Below, piece after piece: positions 42,478 through 50,721 of a stretch of DNA of 64,000 bases. The translations under genes and the position numbers were made by a program. The notes beneath the pieces were generated by a model. It did not search any database. It was not told the DNA's origin and saw nothing but the letters and a program-made list of their open reading frames with translations. Source of the DNA: Usitatibacter rugosus (lineage in GTDB: Bacteria; Pseudomonadota; Gammaproteobacteria; Burkholderiales; Usitatibacteraceae); NCBI RefSeq assembly GCF_013003965.1, contig NZ_CP053069.1, positions 3,751,419 through 3,815,418 of the forward strand. The letters are read 5' to 3'. The number at the start of each line of letters is the position of its first letter. The first letter of the stretch is position 1.

Positions 42478-45093
42478 CTACAGGTTGTTCGCCTTGCGGG
42501 CCTCGCGGATCGCCTGCGCGAATTCCGCGCCCGTCTGGTAGCGCTTCTCGAAGTCCTTCGCGAGCGCCTTGTCCACGATCACCACGATCCAGTCCGGCAG
42601 GCCCGAGTTGATCTCCTTGATGTTCACGTGCGGCGCGTTGGCGATGGCGAACATGAGCTGCGTCATCGACTCGCCCGTGAACGGCAGCTTGCCGCACAGC
42701 ATCTGGTAGAGCGTGACGCCGAGCGAGAAGAGGTCGGAGCGGCCGTCGATCTTGCGGCCCGCGAGCTGCTCGGGCGACATGTACGACGGCGTGCCCAGCA
42801 CCATGCCGGTCTTGGTCTTCGAGGAATCCGTGACGCGCGCGATGCCGAAGTCCGTGACCTTCGGGACGTCGCCCACCGGCTCGTACATGATGTTGGCGGG
42901 CTTGATGTCGCGGTGGACCACGCCCAGCGAGTGCGCGTACCCGAGCGCATCGGCGACGCGCTCGACGATCGAGAGCACCACCGGCACCGGGAGCAGGTTG
43001 GGCAGCTTCGTGTTGTCCACGAGGTCCTTGCCCTTCAGGAACTCCATCGCGATGAACGCGAGGTCGTGCTCCTCGCCCGCGTCGTAGATGGTGACGATGT
43101 TCGGGTGCGTGAGGCGCCCGGCGGTCTCCGCCTCGCGGAAGAAGCGCTCCTTGGCCTCGACCAGCTCCTCGCCCTCGAACTCGTTCGACAGCATCATGGT
43201 CTTGATGGCCACGACGCGGCTGATCTTCGGGTCCTTGCCCAGGTAGACGACACCCATCGCGCCCTTGCCGAGCTCCTTCTCCACCTCGTAGCGGCCGAGC
43301 TGCGGCTTGGCGGTGGCCACCGTGGCGCCCGCGCCGCCGGTGCCGCCGGCCAGCATCATCGTGGAGGCAGCCCCGCCGCGCGACCCGCCGCCGAGGATGA
43401 TGGTCTCGCCCAGCTGCTTGTTGCGCGCCATGCGGTCGGCGACGTCCTTGAACTTCGGGTCGTTCTTGTAGATGAACGCGAACACGCTCTCCGCCTTGTT
43501 GAACTGGCGGCGGCGCTCGAAGTCGAGGGCGAGCGAGTACATGTTCTCGCCGAGCTGCTCGTCGAAGGGACACTTGCGGAACTTGTCGAAGGCCATGTCC
43601 AGTTGGCCCTGCTGCTGGAACGCCATGCCCAGCATGCGGTTGGATTCCGCGCCTTCCGTGTCGGCCTTCTCCTTGCCCTTCTCGGTGACGAGGAAGCGCT
43701 TGGTGGTGAGCAGGCCGTGGCCGATCACGAGCAGCACGATCGGCAGCATCAGCTGGATCCACAGGCCCGCGCCCGTCATCAGGCCGAGGTGCGCGCCGAA
43801 GAGCGCGATCAGCAGCGCGCCCGTGATGGCGAAGCCCATGCCGGCCTTGAGGCGCGGCAGCAGCAGGATGATGTAGAGCGCCACCAGCAGGTAGGCCAGC
43901 AGCGTGGCCCACACGCCCCACGTCGGCGCCACGAAGAAATGCTCCTGCAGGATCGAGGACACCGAGTGCGCGAGCGTGAGCACCGGGTTCATGTTCGCCG
44001 AGATCGGCGTGGTCTGCGCGGCGCCGATGCCGGCCGCCGTGGCGCCGATCAGCACGATCTTGTCCGCGTACTTCGAGGCCGGGATCTTGCCGGTGTAGAC
44101 GTCGAAGAACGAATCGACGGGGAAGGCCGAGCGGTTGTCGCGGTCCTTGTAGAAGTACGTGTACATCTGGCCGGCGTCGTCGGTGCGGATCGTCTTGCCG
44201 CCCACGGTGACGTTCTGGCCGATGGCCACCTTCACGTCCTTGGACGTGAGGTTGAGGTTCTTCGCGGCGATCAACAGCGCCAGCGACGGGTACTGCTGGC
44301 CGTAGTAGTCGATCACCAGCGGCTCGTAGCGGATGGCGCCGTCGGCATCGAGCGTGGAGTTGAGGAAGCCGACGCCCGCGACGTACGCGCCGATCTGCTC
44401 GATGGGCACGAGGGCATCCATGCCGTAGGTGAAGCTGCCGCCGGCGTTGGTGAAGCCGCCGATGGTGTTCTTCGTGATGTATTCGGGCAGCGCCGCGTCG
44501 GGCTTGCCCTGGGGCGGGACGTAGTCGACCGCCTGGAAGGCCATCGGCACCAGCACGTTGCCGGCCTTGCGCACGGACAGCGCGAGGCGGATGTCGCCGT
44601 TCAGGTTGATGGAGGCTTCCTTGAGGATCGCGCCGATCTGGCCGATCGCGCCGCCGGGGCCGCCCGTGGCGGCAGGGGTGGCAGCGGCGAAGGCGCCGAC
44701 GCCGGGGACGATTTCCTGGTTCGCATCCCCGGGATACGCCTTGTCGTAGATGGCGAGCATCTTCTGGACGTAGACCAGGCCCGCATCCTGCTGCGGCTCG
44801 AAGAAGAAAACGGTGTTGCCGATGACTTTCGCCTTCGCGGCGGCGAGCTGCTCGATCAGCTTGGCCTGGACTTCGCGCGGCCACGGCCAGCGGCCGATGT
44901 TCTGGATCGAGACGTCGTCGATGGCGATCACGGCGACCTTGTCGCTCGGCTGCTTGGACGTCATTTTCACGCCGAGGTCGTAGGCCCAGCGCTCGAGACT
45001 CGGGATGACTCCCGACATCTTCGCGAAGCCGAAGAGCACGATGGCGATGACGAGGCCGAAGAACCAGTCGGCCTTCCAGAACGCGGTTTTCAT
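42478..45093 (-). CDS. CHASE2-domain serine/threonine protein kinase
   Basis: This 871-residue transmembrane kinase has an N-terminal membrane segment (about residues 10-28), a periplasmic CHASE2 sensor domain (about 30-400; VAVIAIDDVSIQNIGRWPWPR, KIVLIGATAAGIG) and about three spans at 405-470. A helical, TPR-like linker and a Gly-rich stretch follow. The protein ends in a Hanks-type kinase from about residue 600, with Gly loop GKGAMGVVYLG, ATP Lys in VAIKTMM, catalytic HRDIKPAN and DFGIAR. It senses an extracytoplasmic signal and phosphorylates Ser/Thr. DUF2889 follows immediately. The ligand is unknown. Confidence 0.93.
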   Translation of the reverse strand: MKTAFWKADWFFGLVIAIVLFGFAKMSGVIPSLERWAYDLGVKMTSKQPSDKVAVIAIDDVSIQNIGRWPWPREVQAKLIEQLAAAKAKVIGNTVFFFEPQQDAGLVYVQKMLAIYDKAYPGDANQEIVPGVGAFAAATPAATGGPGGAIGQIGAILKEASINLNGDIRLALSVRKAGNVLVPMAFQAVDYVPPQGKPDAALPEYITKNTIGGFTNAGGSFTYGMDALVPIEQIGAYVAGVGFLNSTLDADGAIRYEPLVIDYYGQQYPSLALLIAAKNLNLTSKDVKVAIGQNVTVGGKTIRTDDAGQMYTYFYKDRDNRSAFPVDSFFDVYTGKIPASKYADKIVLIGATAAGIGAAQTTPISANMNPVLTLAHSVSSILQEHFFVAPTWGVWATLLAYLLVALYIILLLPRLKAGMGFAITGALLIALFGAHLGLMTGAGLWIQLMLPIVLLVIGHGLLTTKRFLVTEKGKEKADTEGAESNRMLGMAFQQQGQLDMAFDKFRKCPFDEQLGENMYSLALDFERRRQFNKAESVFAFIYKNDPKFKDVADRMARNKQLGETIILGGGSRGGAASTMMLAGGTGGAGATVATAKPQLGRYEVEKELGKGAMGVVYLGKDPKISRVVAIKTMMLSNEFEGEELVEAKERFFREAETAGRLTHPNIVTIYDAGEEHDLAFIAMEFLKGKDLVDNTKLPNLLPVPVVLSIVERVADALGYAHSLGVVHRDIKPANIMYEPVGDVPKVTDFGIARVTDSSKTKTGMVLGTPSYMSPEQLAGRKIDGRSDLFSLGVTLYQMLCGKLPFTGESMTQLMFAIANAPHVNIKEINSGLPDWIVVIVDKALAKDFEKRYQTGAEFAQAIREARKANNL

Positions 45094-45174
45094 GGACTCT
45101 CCCTTGAGCCTTCTAAGCTTTACCCAGTAAATCTTACCCTTCCCGGGGTGCCGCCGTCTGTATCCCGGGCCGTT

Positions 45175-46134
45175 TTAGGACCCGATATCGACCTCGGTGC
45201 CGATCCCCCGGGTGCGCGCCGCCTTGATGAGCTCGGCCGCCAGGATCAGGTCCTGGATGGCCATGCCCTGCGATTCGAAAAGCGTGATGGCTTCGGCCGT
45301 CTTCCGGCCCGGCCGCGTGCCGGCGATGACCTCGCCCAGTTCCGTGAGCCCGCCGGGCTGAAGGCGCCCTTTCTCGAGCGCCGGCAGCAGGTCGCCGGCC
45401 TCCTTGAGGGCGGTCGGGCGCGAATCCACGACGACCACGGACGCCTTCCGCACCGTGGTTTCGTCGATCTCCTGGCGCAGCAGCGAATTGGAGCCCGCCG
45501 CATTGACGTGCGTGCCGGGCGCGAGCCAGTCGCCGGAGAACACGGGGGTTGCCGCGGTCGTGATGGTCACGACGATGTCGCTTTCGCGGACCGCTTCTTC
45601 CGCCGTGGCCGCGGCCACGACGGGCAGCGAGAGCCGTTCGGTCATGCGCGCACAGAAGGACTTGAGCTTCTCCGCATTGCGCGAGAACACCTTCACGCGC
45701 TCGAGCTTGCGGACGGCCGCCAGCGCGTCGATCTGGCCCTGGGCCTGCCAGCCCGAGCCGAAGACGCCGACGACCTTCGCATCCGGCCGCGCGAGGTACT
45801 TGGCCGCGACGCCGCCCGCGGCGCCCGTGCGCGTCATGCCCAGCAGGTTCGCCTCGACGATGCCCGAGAGGCTGCCGCGCTCCGCATCGAACGCGTAGAC
45901 GAGGAAGCGCACGCCCTCTTTGCTCGACGTGTACGCCTTGTAGCCGAGCACGTTGGCCGAGGGCACCGCGCCCTGCAGGATGTGCAGCGCCGATTTCGGC
46001 TGTCGCGTGCGTTCGCGCGGAACATCGGTCGCGTTGCCCGTGGAGTATTCGCGATGCACGCGCTCGACCAGCTCGAGGGCCATCGGCATGGTGAGGAGCT
46101 TCTCGACGTCGGACTCGCGCAGCAGGAGGGCCAT
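45175..46134 (-). CDS. Ornithine cyclodeaminase / mu-crystallin family protein
   Basis: This 319-residue NAD(P)-binding protein has the dinucleotide motif GSGWQAQGQ (126-134), preceded by SGIVEANLLGMTRTGAAGG, which is typical of this family. Members include ornithine cyclodeaminase, alanine dehydrogenase and ketimine reductase. ATG 46134 is divergent from a caspase-like gene. The substrate is not decided by the sequence. Confidence 0.87.
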   Translation of the reverse strand: MALLLRESDVEKLLTMPMALELVERVHREYSTGNATDVPRERTRQPKSALHILQGAVPSANVLGYKAYTSSKEGVRFLVYAFDAERGSLSGIVEANLLGMTRTGAAGGVAAKYLARPDAKVVGVFGSGWQAQGQIDALAAVRKLERVKVFSRNAEKLKSFCARMTERLSLPVVAAATAEEAVRESDIVVTITTAATPVFSGDWLAPGTHVNAAGSNSLLRQEIDETTVRKASVVVVDSRPTALKEAGDLLPALEKGRLQPGGLTELGEVIAGTRPGRKTAEAITLFESQGMAIQDLILAAELIKAARTRGIGTEVDIGS

Positions 46135-46180
46135 GGGACGGGGGGAAAGCGGGGAAGGCGCGATTCTATACAATCCGCGC

Positions 46181-47575
46181 ATGAAATCCGTGTCCATCGC
46201 CGCAATTCTCCTGGTGACTTGCGCCGCGGCGTTCGCACAGGCGCCGGCCGCGCCTCCCGCCGCCAAGCCCGACCGCCTCGCCCTGGTGATCGGAAACGCC
46301 GCGTACAAGGACGCGCCCCTCATCAATCCGCTCAACGACGCCGCCGACATGGAGAAGGCGCTGAAGGCGAGCGGCTTCACGGTGATCCGCCGCGACAACG
46401 CGACGCTGCGCGAGATGCACCTGGCGATCCGCGAGTTCGGCGACCGTCTCGGCCGCCAATCCACGGGGCTGTTCTACTTCTCGGGGCACGGGCTGCAGGT
46501 GCGCGGGCGCAATTACCTGCTTCCGGTCGATGCCGACGTGCAGCGCGAGGACGAGGTCGCGTTCGCGGCCCTGGACCTCGGAGCCGTGATGGAGAAGCTC
46601 GATTCGGCGAAGAACCCGGTGAACATCGTGGTGCTCGACGCGTGCCGCAACAATCCCTTCGGCACGCGCCTCGCGCCCACCGCGAAGGGCCTGGCGCAGG
46701 TCGATGCGCCGCCCGGCTCCTTCATCGCCTTCGCCACCGCGCCCGGATCCACCGCGAGCGACGGCGCTGGCCGCAACGGCCTCTACACGACGCACCTCGT
46801 GAAGCAGATGGACCGCACGGGCGCCGGCATCGAGGACGTGTTCAAGGCCGTGCGCGCGAGCGTGCGCACCGAATCGAAGAGCGTGCAGGTGCCGTGGGAG
46901 AGCACGTCGCTGGAGACCGCGTTCTATTTCCGCCCCGCGCCGATCGTCGCTGCCGCCCCCGCGCCGGTGAAGACCGCCGCCGCCGTGAAGGGGCCGCGGG
47001 CCGATCCGTCGAAGCGCACGCTGCCCACCGCCGTCGGCGCCCCGCCCAACTTCGCCGTCGGCGATGCGTGGACCTACCGCATCGTGAACAAGATCGACAA
47101 CACCGAGCGCACGTTCACCACGCGCGTCACCGCCATCGCGGGCGACCGCGTCGAGTACTCGAACGGCAACGTGAGCGACATCGTGGGCAACCCGACGCGC
47201 GTCCAGCGCGGCGAGCGCGTGGAGAACCACACGCCCTCGGCCCAGGCCTACGTGTTCCCGCTCGTGCCGGGCAGCACCTTCCAGATCAAGAGCTCGCAGG
47301 AGACCGCGGGGCGGCACTACGACCTCGTCACCGACCTGCGCATCGGCGAGGAGGAAGACGTCGAGACGCCCGCCGGGAAGTTCCGCGCGATCCGCATCGA
47401 CCGCGTCGCGAACTGGAAGCAGCGCAACAACAAGAACGACGGCGTGAACACGTGGACCTACTGGTACAGCTCCACGGTCAAGCGCTTCGTCGCCGGCGAG
47501 CAGTCGAACGTCACCGCCGCCGGCAAGGTCCTGATGCGCGAGCGCCAGGAGCTCGTCAGCTACGCCGTGAAGTGA
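46181..47575 (+). CDS. Caspase-like (peptidase C14) exported protein
   Basis: This 464-residue protein has a signal peptide (VSIAAILLVTCAAAFAQA) and a caspase/metacaspase domain at about residues 30-270. The catalytic pair is intact: His103 (YFSGHG) and Cys155 (LDACRNNPF). A Pro/Ala linker (about 245-285) precedes a C-terminal beta-rich domain of about 170 residues (FAVGDAWTYRIVNKIDN, GRHYDLVTDLRI) with no family I recognise. The start is ATG 46181. It is convergent with a DUF1269-like gene (4 bp between the ends). It is probably periplasmic; the substrate is unknown. Confidence 0.85.
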   Translation: MKSVSIAAILLVTCAAAFAQAPAAPPAAKPDRLALVIGNAAYKDAPLINPLNDAADMEKALKASGFTVIRRDNATLREMHLAIREFGDRLGRQSTGLFYFSGHGLQVRGRNYLLPVDADVQREDEVAFAALDLGAVMEKLDSAKNPVNIVVLDACRNNPFGTRLAPTAKGLAQVDAPPGSFIAFATAPGSTASDGAGRNGLYTTHLVKQMDRTGAGIEDVFKAVRASVRTESKSVQVPWESTSLETAFYFRPAPIVAAAPAPVKTAAAVKGPRADPSKRTLPTAVGAPPNFAVGDAWTYRIVNKIDNTERTFTTRVTAIAGDRVEYSNGNVSDIVGNPTRVQRGERVENHTPSAQAYVFPLVPGSTFQIKSSQETAGRHYDLVTDLRIGEEEDVETPAGKFRAIRIDRVANWKQRNNKNDGVNTWTYWYSSTVKRFVAGEQSNVTAAGKVLMRERQELVSYAVK

Positions 47576-47578
47576 TCC

Positions 47579-48091
47579 CTAGGGGAACGCGGGCACGGTG
47601 GGCTCGCTGCCGCGGTCCATCGCCTCGGGGTGCGTGCGCGAGATGATCCTGCGCACCTCGTCGTAGCGCGTGGACGGGACGTCGAGCATGAGGAGGACCT
47701 TGCCCTCCTCCATGTCGTGCTCGAAGTGCCGCAGCCGCGAGTTCGGGACCTGCAGCCCCACCATCGTCGCCACCCATGCGCCGAGCCCGCCGCCGACGAC
47801 CGCGGTGATGAGCACCGTGACCAACTGCAGCGTGGCGCCGCCGGGCGGGAAGTACACGAGGATCATTCCGAGCACGATGCCCAGCGCCCCGCCCACGACG
47901 AGGCCGACCGCGGCGCCGTGCACCGCGTCGGTCTTGTGCAGGTAGGACGCTTCGTGCAATTCGCCGAGATCGGTGCCGCGGCGCGCGAGGAAATGCATGT
48001 GGCGATCCTCGATGCGGGCGAGCAGCAGGTCGTCGGCGAGTCGCCGGGCGCTGTTCGTGTCCGGAAGCGTGACGTACATCCTGAGTCTCAT
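47579..48091 (-). CDS. DUF1269-like membrane protein
   Basis: This 170-residue protein has two adjacent hydrophobic Gly-rich segments at about residues 60-85 and 90-115 (GAAVGLVVGGALGIVLGMIL, VTVLITAVVGGGLGAWVATM). Flanking soluble parts include RHFEHDMEEGKVLLMLDVP, the DUF1269-type ending. Function is unknown; such proteins are small inner-membrane proteins. The stop is 4 bp from the convergent caspase-like gene. Confidence 0.78.
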   Translation of the reverse strand: MRLRMYVTLPDTNSARRLADDLLLARIEDRHMHFLARRGTDLGELHEASYLHKTDAVHGAAVGLVVGGALGIVLGMILVYFPPGGATLQLVTVLITAVVGGGLGAWVATMVGLQVPNSRLRHFEHDMEEGKVLLMLDVPSTRYDEVRRIISRTHPEAMDRGSEPTVPAFP

Positions 48092-48146
48092 GGGAGCCTC
48101 CATCGATGCAGCCGGATTCCCACGGTATGCCTCCCGGGAGGAGGAA

Positions 48147-48647
48147 TCAACTCGCCTTGTCGACGGCGGCCCGGAGGCTTTCCACGCGCTTGCGGTTGAC
48201 GTCGAAGTCGCGGATCCCGAGGCGAGCGGCGCTGCGCACGTGGATGCGCTTTCCGTCCGCGTCCATCTGGAACTCCGCGTCGTCCACGAAGCCCATCGTC
48301 GGAGTCTTGAACTCGACCTGCAGGTAGCCCGGATCGCGCCGGGCGATGGTAGCCCCGGCCGTGGCTTCGACGGCGGCGTGCAGCGCGGACCAGGCCTTGG
48401 CCCGGTCGCCGCGGATTTCATAGGGCGCGACGAAATGCTTGTCGGCGGCCGCGACGGTGGACGACACCCAGTTGGGCTTCCACGATTCGGCGGCCCGGAA
48501 GCGCCCGTCGCTTCCGAAACCGAGGTCGGTGGGGCGCTTGCCGGTGAACAGTCCCATGGTGGCTCCGAAGTAGGCGCCCGCCGCGGCGAGCAGCGCGACC
48601 GCGGCGAGGACGATCGCCGCGATCCGCAACGCTCGCTTCGCGGTCAC
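48147..48647 (-). CDS. DUF1499 domain-containing membrane-anchored protein
   Basis: This 166-residue protein has an N-terminal membrane helix (ALRIAAIVLAAVALLAAAGAY) and a DUF1499 domain (VSSTVAAADKHFVAPYEI, GYLQVEFKTPTMGFVDDAEF, HVRSAARLGIRDFDVN). Function is unknown. The GTG start at 48647 overlaps the quinone oxidoreductase stop (GTGA), so the two are coupled. Confidence 0.82.
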   Translation of the reverse strand: MTAKRALRIAAIVLAAVALLAAAGAYFGATMGLFTGKRPTDLGFGSDGRFRAAESWKPNWVSSTVAAADKHFVAPYEIRGDRAKAWSALHAAVEATAGATIARRDPGYLQVEFKTPTMGFVDDAEFQMDADGKRIHVRSAARLGIRDFDVNRKRVESLRAAVDKAS

Positions 48648-49621
48648 GGCACCAGGATGGTCGAGCCCGTGGTCTTGCGCCCCTCGAGGTCGCGGTGGGC
48701 TTGCGCCGCGTCCTTGAGCGCGTACTGCTGGCGCGGGCCGACCTTGATGTCGCCGGCGATCACGTGGTCGAAGAGCTCCTTCGCCGAGGCGACGAGATCT
48801 TCGCGCTTCGACGTGTAGCTGACCAGCGTCGGGCGATGCACGTAGAGCGAGCCCTTCGCGGCGAGGATGCCCATGTTCACGCCGTCGACGGGACCGGACG
48901 CATTGCCGAACGTCACCATCAGGCCCTTGGGTTGCAGGCAGTCGAGCGACTTCACCCACGTGTCCTTGCCGATGGAGTCGTACACGATCGGGACCTTCTT
49001 GCCGCCGGTGATCTCCATCACGCGCGCGTGGAAATCCTCGGTCACGTAGTTGATCGTGTGCGTGCAGCCGTGCTCCTTCGCGAGCTTGGCTTTTTCCTCG
49101 GAGCCGACGGTGCCGATCACGTTCACGCCCAGTGCCTTGGCCCATTGGCAGGCGATGAGGCCGATGCCGCCGGCGGCGGCGTGCAGCAGGATGGTGTCGC
49201 CCTTCTTCGGCTGCACCAGCAGGCGGCGCAGCAGGTACTGCACCGTGAGGCCCTGCAGCATCATGCTCGCGGCCTGCTCCATCGTGATCGCGTCGGGCAC
49301 CTTCACCAGGCGCTCGGCCGGGTGGATCTTCTTCTCGGAATACGAGCCCAGCGGGCCGTTCGCATAGGCGACGCGGTCGCCGGCCTTGAATTCGGTGACG
49401 CCCGTGCCGACCGCCTCCACGACGCCGGCGCCCTCGAGGCCGATGCCGGAGGGCATGGGCACGGGGTACAGGCCCGAGCGGTGGTACGTGTCGATGTAGT
49501 TGAGGCCGACGGCCTTGTGGGCCAGGCGCACTTCGCCCGGGCCGGGGTCGCCGATGGCCACTTCGTCCCATTGCAGGACTTCGGGGCCGCCGGTCTTGTG
49601 GATGCGGATCGCGTGGGGCAT
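48644..49621 (-). CDS. qorA: NADPH:quinone oxidoreductase (QorA-type zinc-free MDR)
   Basis: This 325-residue medium-chain dehydrogenase of the quinone reductase group has the NADPH-binding LHAAAGGIGLIACQWAKALG and the family start PHAIRIHKTGGPEVLQW. Zinc-binding residues are absent. It reduces quinones or enones with NADPH. ATG 49621 follows GAGGAGA. It precedes the DUF1499 gene with a 4-bp overlap. Confidence 0.9.
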   Translation of the reverse strand: MPHAIRIHKTGGPEVLQWDEVAIGDPGPGEVRLAHKAVGLNYIDTYHRSGLYPVPMPSGIGLEGAGVVEAVGTGVTEFKAGDRVAYANGPLGSYSEKKIHPAERLVKVPDAITMEQAASMMLQGLTVQYLLRRLLVQPKKGDTILLHAAAGGIGLIACQWAKALGVNVIGTVGSEEKAKLAKEHGCTHTINYVTEDFHARVMEITGGKKVPIVYDSIGKDTWVKSLDCLQPKGLMVTFGNASGPVDGVNMGILAAKGSLYVHRPTLVSYTSKREDLVASAKELFDHVIAGDIKVGPRQQYALKDAAQAHRDLEGRKTTGSTILVP

Positions 49622-49654
49622 GTCGTCTCCTCGTTGAGAGGGCAAGCATACCTA

Positions 49655-49686
49655 ACAAAGACAACGCCCCGCACGGGGCGGGGCGT
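49655..49686 (-). terminator. Intrinsic terminator after the formyl-THF hydrolase-like gene
   Basis: Read leftward: stem ACGCCCCG / CGGGGCGT with a 7-nt loop (arms 49664-49671 and 49679-49686), followed by TGTCTTTGTT. This separates the formyl-transferase-like gene from qorA. Confidence 0.78.
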
Positions 49687-49709
49687 CGCAAGTGTTGTTC
49701 CCGGAAGGC

Positions 49710-50642
49710 TCAGGTGCCGAGGATCGTGCCCACGGCGACATTCGCGCCCTTCGCCCATTCCGCGGGGGAGATCTTCTTCGTCTCCTCGCCTTTCACCTTG
49801 GCAACCTCGATCTGGCCGCCCTGCGCGGTGATGCGCATGCCGGTGTCGGTGATCTCCGTGATCTCGCCGATCTTGCCCTTCACAGCGCCGAACGTGCGCA
49901 CCAGGTGCTTCTTCGAGCCGAACAGCTGCAGCTTCTTGCCGCCGATCGTGGTCCAGGCTCCCGGCGCGGGATCCGAACCGCGGATGGTGTTGTGGATGAA
50001 GTCGACGTGGTTGTTCCAGCTCACCTTCGACTCGTTGGCGCGGAACCAGCCCTCGTAGGTGGCCTGCGCTTCGTCCTGCACCACTTCCTTGTGCTTGCCG
50101 GCGACGACGAGGTCCGCGGCTTCGAGCATCGCGGCCACGCCCATCGGGAACAGGCGGTCGAAGTACACCGTGCCCAGCGTGTCGTTCTCGGAGATCGGCG
50201 TCTCCTTCTGCAGGATCACCGCGCCCTCGTCGAGGCCGTCGGTGGGCCGGAAGATCGTGAGGCCGGTCTTCGTCTCGCCCTTGCTGATGGGCCAGTTGAT
50301 CGACGACGGGCCGCGGTACTTCGGCAGCAGCGACGGGTGGTACTGGATCGTGCCGTGCTTCGGGATGTTCACGAATTCCTGCGGCGCGAACTGCAGCACG
50401 AACGCCATGATGCCGATGTCGGCATCCGCATCCTTCATCGCCTGCACGGCCTCCGGACCCTTGAGGTTGGGGAACTGGTAGACCTTGAGGCCCTTCTCCT
50501 GCGCGGCGGTGCGCATGGGGTCGGCCTTGGCGCCTTCCTTCTCGGGGGCGCAGAACACGGCGGCCACGGTGTCGCCGCGGGCGAGGAGTGCTTCGAGGAC
50601 GGACTTGCCGAAATCCTGCTGGCCGATGAGGGCGATTTTCAT
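49710..50642 (-). CDS. Formyltetrahydrofolate hydrolase/transferase-like protein (stand-alone N-terminal domain of 10-formyl-THF dehydrogenase)
   Basis: This 310-residue protein of the formyltransferase family is closest in pattern to the N-terminal folate domain of 10-formyl-THF dehydrogenase: GTIQYHPSLLPKYRGPSSINW and TDGLDEGAVILQKE. The catalytic pair is His102 and Asp138. It lacks the carrier and aldehyde dehydrogenase domains. The C-terminal portion (about 200-310) resembles the Fmt C-terminal barrel. It probably hydrolyses 10-formyl-THF to formate or moves a formyl group. An FNR-like box lies at 50708-50721. A true tRNA formyltransferase would be expected beside def, which is absent here. 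Confidence 0.82.
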   Translation of the reverse strand: MKIALIGQQDFGKSVLEALLARGDTVAAVFCAPEKEGAKADPMRTAAQEKGLKVYQFPNLKGPEAVQAMKDADADIGIMAFVLQFAPQEFVNIPKHGTIQYHPSLLPKYRGPSSINWPISKGETKTGLTIFRPTDGLDEGAVILQKETPISENDTLGTVYFDRLFPMGVAAMLEAADLVVAGKHKEVVQDEAQATYEGWFRANESKVSWNNHVDFIHNTIRGSDPAPGAWTTIGGKKLQLFGSKKHLVRTFGAVKGKIGEITEITDTGMRITAQGGQIEVAKVKGEETKKISPAEWAKGANVAVGTILGT

Positions 50643-50678
50643 GTCGTGTGTTCCGGGGTCGGTGAAACGGAGGTTGTC

Positions 50679-50721
50679 ATGGTAGGAAGCGCCTGACCTT
50701 TTGGGCCTTGACGCGGGTCAA
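50679..50721 (-). promoter_or_regulatory. FNR-like box and -10 element upstream of the formyl-THF gene
   Basis: TTGAC-GCGG-GTCAA is a perfect palindrome in its half-sites (50708-50721). The leftward -10-like hexamer TACCAT is at 50684-50679. The box centre is 30.5 bp from the hexamer start, identical to the fdh and oxc sites. It overlaps the stop of the upstream membrane-protein gene. Confidence 0.6.

Noticed and set aside
42628-47646. A very long open frame on the plus strand opposite the CHASE2 kinase and neighbouring genes
   Set aside because: It is a GC-rich antisense shadow: low-complexity Arg/His/Ala-rich translation, no domains, and it covers several well-supported genes on both strands.
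49710-50642. Methionyl-tRNA formyltransferase (fmt)
   Set aside because: The YHPSLLPKYRG sequence follows 10-formyl-THF dehydrogenase rather than Fmt, and def is not adjacent.
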